Assembly: GCF_003254395.2 (NCBI RefSeq)
Contig: NC_037638.1
Coordinates: forward strand, 19,078,207-19,142,206
Length of the DNA: 64,000 nucleotides
Direction of reading: 5' to 3'
From: Apis mellifera
Taxonomy: Eukaryota; Arthropoda; Insecta; Hymenoptera; Apidae
The translations under genes and the position numbers were made by a program. Under the pieces are notes generated by a model that saw only the letters and a list, made by a program, of their open reading frames with translations, did no database searches and was not told the origin of the DNA. Position 1 is the first letter of the stretch, and each line of letters opens with the position of its first letter. Positions 59,225 to 64,000 of this stretch are shown piece after piece.

Positions 59225-62200
59225 GTGAGTAAATTGCAAATAGAAACGACTCTCCCGGTTCTCGTGAATTCTCGCATCTCATTCTGATCTTATTTCCCGG
59301 CCAACTCGGCTCCCGGCCCACCGGACCTAACGGTAACTTTATTACCGCCCCCGGCTTTTCAATCCACCCCCGCCCCCCTCCTTTTATTTGGCCACTCGTC
59401 AACCGTTTTATACGTAACGCGTTTATTGAATTAGCCGCGAGGCACGGCTTCACTGACGTAGACCGGCAATTTTATCACTCCAACTTCGAAACCGCCCCTC
59501 GACTCTGCCCCCTCCCCCGACATTTTGTCTCTTTTGCGGACAACTTGTCGGGCTATTTATCGTTCGAAGTTGTTCCTGACTCTGGTAAGACGGAAAAATA
59601 ACGATTTCTTGTTTCCAGTATTTTTGTTTCTTTTTTTATAATAATTAAGACAGTTACTAAAGAAATTAAGAATTATGTCGACGAAGATAATTGAATAAAT
59701 CTTTGCGTAAGGAGGAAAATTTGATACGAAGAGTGGATAAATTTCATTATTGAAAACGATGTTCAAGATCACGAGGTTACTTATGCGCAGGGAAAAAGGG
59801 CAGAGAAAAAGGTAGAGAAGGGAAAAGAAGGGAGGGGAAGAAGGAGACGAAAGGATCGCGTGCCCCGCGTCGATTCGATTCGCGACGAAAGGGCCGGTTT
59901 CGTGTTTACGCGGGGGTGTGCGTGCCACGCGCAGGAAGTGCGTGCTGTATAGCGAAAGGGGCGATATCAAACTTTACACAACTTTTCATTTCTCTCGCTC
60001 CCTTGTCCACCGTTCTTTCGGCCGATCCGCTCGTAAACCCCTCTCGAGGGGAGGCCTCCCGTCCAGTGATTATCGCGATTAATTAACCGGTACGCCATTC
60101 TTAATTTCCCCAAAAATTATCCAACAATCCTCCCTCTTTCGTATCTGATTTCCCGTCGACTCGTTCATCTCCCATTCCCTTTCGATTTCTCCAACTTTCT
60201 ATTTCTCGTCGACGTATTTCATTCTATCTCTATTTTATTTTACTCTTCTTTCTTTCTTTTTTTTTTTGTTTCCTTCAATTTCAAGAATATCGGTTGAATT
60301 TTATAGCAGAACGGAATTAAAAGTTTATAGCAGTACAGTTGGTTACTTTTGATTAAAGGGAAAGGAGATGAAATTTTTCAAATTGGGGGGATTATAATCG
60401 AACAAGCGATGCTAATTACGTGCACGAGATTCTCGTTGCAACATTTTCCTCTCTCGGTTTCCAGCCGGGTTTTTTTCTATCACTGGAGGGCGTGCATTGA
60501 AAAGGCAATTAAAGCGCGACACGATTTCGTTAGGCGACCACTTATCGCGGTCGAGTAGTCGCGAAATATTCGCGGAGCTCACCCCTTTCTCGATCGATAA
60601 ATTGTTGGGCGAATAACAACAGGAGATCTGTAAATAAGCCGATCGACGAACCGATCCGTGAAACATTTTTCTCTCCCTTTAACCTCGACTCTTTGTCAAA
60701 GTTTTTAGAGAGAAATCTAGCCAATTCCTTGAAACTTTCTTACGATCTATGAATTTCCAACAAGGGATCTCTTACGTAAAATTAACAATATCGATACGAT
60801 AGAAAGAATAGACTCTACATTATTATTTGTTAAATGGAATTATTGTTAAAATTTTTTTGATTTCCCACATCTGATAACTACCAATGGATCAATTAATGAT
60901 GATAAAATTTATAAACGAGATTATGATGGTAATGCTTACAATAAAATCTTTCTATCTGTAATTTCACAATTGCACGAAAAGTTGTACGCCGAATCGCGTA
61001 CACGTATTCGTTCACACGTATCAAATCGTTCATCGAATCAACTCTGACGCGTGTTTATCTCTCGCCAGTCCCATTTTTTCTCCCCGGCCGTGCTATTTTT
61101 CAACGAAAATTCGCATAACGTTAAACGGGGGAGAGGAGGAGGAGGAAGAGGAGGCATCCCCTTCCCCCCATATCGATAGAGGCCGAATACCGAGCATTTT
61201 GCGTCGGTCATACGAGCTCCCGCGGCGATTTCCAATTTGCGATTAAGCGCCGCTCGATTTGCAATTTGATGGAGGGATCGCGGATTTGAATTGGCGCGCT
61301 CTGCACAATCCACTCCTCTATTTTTCTCCCCTTTGTCTCCCTCAACGGCCTAACTCCCTTCAAACGTTCTAAACGCCGTCCATTTCCAAGTGATGTTCGA
61401 AACAGTTAGTTAAAGCTGAGAGAATTTAGAAATGTGAAATCGAAGAGGGATTCTTAAAAAGTCATTTTTCTTCGAGCATTTCCTTGGACAAATTGATTGT
61501 CCTATTCCTCTCAAAACTGATTTTCTCTCGATATCAGAAATATTTTGTAGAATTCTTTTAGAATAAAATATACGGGGAAGAAAATATATTCGATTCGTAA
61601 AGGTTTTCGGGAGAATTTCGCGGCGATTTGCATGCCGCCGGTCCAACGTGCTTGATTTCCACTCCATTATTCCCGCGAATTCGTGTCGTCGATAAATAAT
61701 AGCCGACAGATCGCGTAAACGCGACGATCGAGCGACCGCGAAACGACAGATCGGCGAGAAAAAAAACGATAGAGGAGCCAAGATTAAAAAGTGGTTAACG
61801 ATTGGAACAGGAGGTGGGAAGGGGACGAATTTTCGCCGTGATGAAAGTGAAATGGAAGCGAGCAGGGTGGGGAGATGGAGATGGTGAACGCGTTAGAAGA
61901 GACTTTCTCTCAATTTCGACGGGGATCGAGCCGATTTTCTAGTAGCGCGAGCCGGAAATTGGAAGGACGTATTTTGGCCACGCGTTGGGAAGGGTCTATT
62001 TCCTGGAGGATAACCGATAGGAGAGAAATCAGGGGTCGGAGGGGGGGGGGTGGCTCGGTTTCTTTCTAACTCGTAATTGGACGAGCGTTCGGGCAGGCGA
62101 GATCGCAAAAGGGACCGAAACGAGTTCCAATTGAATTCGCGATATATCGGCTCCAATGATCCGTTTTAATCAAATAGCTTGGCCGGATATCGCGTTATTA

Positions 62201-64000
62201 TTCAAGCTGAAAACGCGTGGACTCTGCGTTCACGCATTTCACTGCGTGCACGTTCTTTTTTTCTATTTCTTTTTTTTTTTTTTTTTTATCGAATCGCAGA
62301 ACGTGCTTCTCGAACGCGCGAATCTATTCGATTTCCCGAATTCTGTCGAATTCGAAAGAATTCCACGGTTTATTTGTTTCCTTTTAAAAAAGAAAGGAAG
62401 CAAGAGAGAGAAAACTTCCGTGGAAAAATTATCTCTCTGCTCTCTAAAACTTGCGTTACGAGGGATTACTATAATCAGTTGGAAGATAGATCGGGTCCGG
62501 AATGGTTGGTGACGATTCGATCGATGTTCGAAATCTTTAATTAAAGGTTGGCCGTGGCTTGGCCCCGTGCCAAATACGCGCGATTAAAAAGAGAAGAGAA
62601 AGAAAAGAAAAGAAAAGAAAAAAAAAGAAAAGCGGATATCGCCGACGGCGATTTTTAATGTTTTTCCTGTAAGCGTCCTCTACGTGCCGCGAATTCCCCT
62701 CGTCCGTTCCTCGACGGAACGAAATTGTTCGGGGAGCGTAAAAACTGGCAGACGCACCAATCACGAGGCCACCTCGAACTGGTCCCGGCCACGAAAACTT
62801 TTTATCATCTCCGATGGCCGGTTTCCAAGTTTTTACACGGTAGCCGAGCGACGCACTCGATGAGAGAGATTTCCTCCAAATAAAATTCCTCCCGATTTTC
62901 CACCACTCTCTTAGAAAACGTATGCAATGATTGTATAGTACAATTAATAATTGAGAAATATTAAAGATGTCGCGTATATGGAGTGTAATATAGAAAGATG
63001 ATTCTTTCTTAAATGGAGCAACTTTCGCTTATCTTCAAAGTCATACGGGAAAGTCTGTAATAATGAAAAATTCCACGAAGAAGAAAAAAATTACAATCTC
63101 TCGTTACGATAAAGACCATATCGATTTTCCTCTTCCGTGAACACATTTAGCGAGTGTATTAAAAATTCGCTTTATCGCGAACAATCATCCGAATGAATGA
63201 TCATTAACGTCGTCGATGGCCCTCCTTCTTCCACGACCGAGGACGTCGTAACACATTTCTTTTTCCACCGAGAGACGAGATTATTATTCAAATAATCCCC
63301 CCGTCAAACACAAAGCGACAAACGTAAGGTATCTCGGATTGTAGGCGAGGCAGTTACTCAATTACACCGACCCCTGCCGGTGTAATTACCCCTGCGGTGG
63401 GGTCAAAGTGTCGGGGTCAAGGAGCAGCAGCGGTAGTACAGTAAAGCGAACCGCAAACTCGAACTCGACTCCAACGAAAACGCGACTCCAACCGGTCGAT
63501 CGGCCGCTTTAATTCGGCGTGTGTCGTTCGACGTCGTTGATGAGTTGCTAATAAAGCAATTAAGCGACCCGAGGTCCGAGTTATGGCGCGTGGACCGCGA
63601 CCCGTCGTAAAACACGCTTCCGCACTCTCGTGAATCGATTTTCGGTCGACCTTCTCACCCTTCGTTGGTGATCCGATGATCGAGTATCTGGATGGATTTT
63701 TCCCGCCTCCGCCTTTTTCCAGATTCGATCCAAGGTTTACGGATAGGAAAAGTAGGTCGAATTCGTTGATACGTGGATACGTTTGAGGATCGATTGATAT
63801 GCGGGTTAAAGAAAAACATTTTACGATCGATTTCAAACGAGAGATTTGTGGAAGTTGGTACATGTTTCTTTTTTTAAGATTCTAGGAATTTTTAGCGTGA
63901 TTTAGTGTAATATGATTTTTCAGGCTCGTTTAATAATTTTTACTTTCAAGACGATTACTGCTAATTCAGATATCCTTCAAGATTTTTATCCTTTTATATA
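59225..64000 (+). other. Start of next Gfrl intron, runs off the window
   Basis: It begins GTGAGT. A following exon would have to start in phase 0. I found none with a plausible continuation in the last 4.8 kb. Contents are GC-richer islets, poly-T tracts near 60258 and 62270, and the inverted repeat at 63360-63387. Confidence 0.65.
63360..63387. repeat. Perfect inverted repeat, 10-bp arms
   Basis: AATTACACCG (63360-63369) and CGGTGTAATT (63378-63387) are exact reverse complements around an 8-base loop. The following bases GGGGTCAAAGTG and GGGGTCAAGG contain GGTCA-like half sites seen in nuclear receptor elements, so a regulatory element is possible. Confidence 0.7.

Noticed and set aside
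1..64000. Transposons, viral insertions, CRISPR arrays or bacterial operon structures
   Set aside because: No transposase, reverse transcriptase or long terminal inverted repeats were seen, and the direct repeats present are local tandem arrays without CRISPR-type repeat-spacer layout.

Overview
The window is animal nuclear DNA from an insect, most likely a hymenopteran and plausibly a bee. The reasons are the many CpG-containing motifs in otherwise AT-rich sequence, abundant (CT)n and (TA)n microsatellites, long introns with small GT-AG bounded exons, and a gene whose protein matches the invertebrate GDNF-receptor-like family. The species cannot be fixed from the sequence alone.

One gene can be supported. 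It is a plus-strand, multi-exon orthologue of Gfrl (GDNF family receptor-like), and it enters and leaves the window incomplete. Twelve exons between 32,639 and 59,224 join with every splice phase in register, giving 2,710 coding bases and about 903 codons. The protein order is: the second half of GDNFR-type domain 1 (cysteines 6-10); a very long low-complexity linker with two serine tracts and a histidine tract; a complete domain 2; a complete domain 3; a Thr-rich mucin-like stretch; a further cysteine-rich module; and a C-terminal extracellular region that runs on past the window. The upstream exon with cysteines 1-5 of domain 1, the signal peptide and the membrane anchor were not found.

Layout. 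1-32,638 has no exon I can support and reads as upstream long-intron or flanking DNA. It carries a 237-bp tandem duplication (12.4-12.85 kb) and a four-copy array of ~290-bp AT-rich units (30.15-31.36 kb). 32.6-39.0 kb holds the domain 1 exon, the linker exon and the exon after it. 39-50.2 kb is an 11.1-kb intron with a hairpin near 44.3 kb. 50.2-54.8 kb encodes domains 2 and 3, and one of its introns is almost filled by a five-copy ~185-200-bp array. 56.1-59.2 kb encodes the Thr-rich stretch and C-terminal modules. 59.2-64 kb is intron.

I found no RNA gene, transposon, CRISPR array, viral insertion or second protein gene that I could defend. The points most worth checking are the splicing just after the linker exon, where a coding-looking 54-base segment has a good donor but no AG acceptor; the expanded linker itself; the two intronic arrays; and the hairpin at 44.27-44.33 kb.
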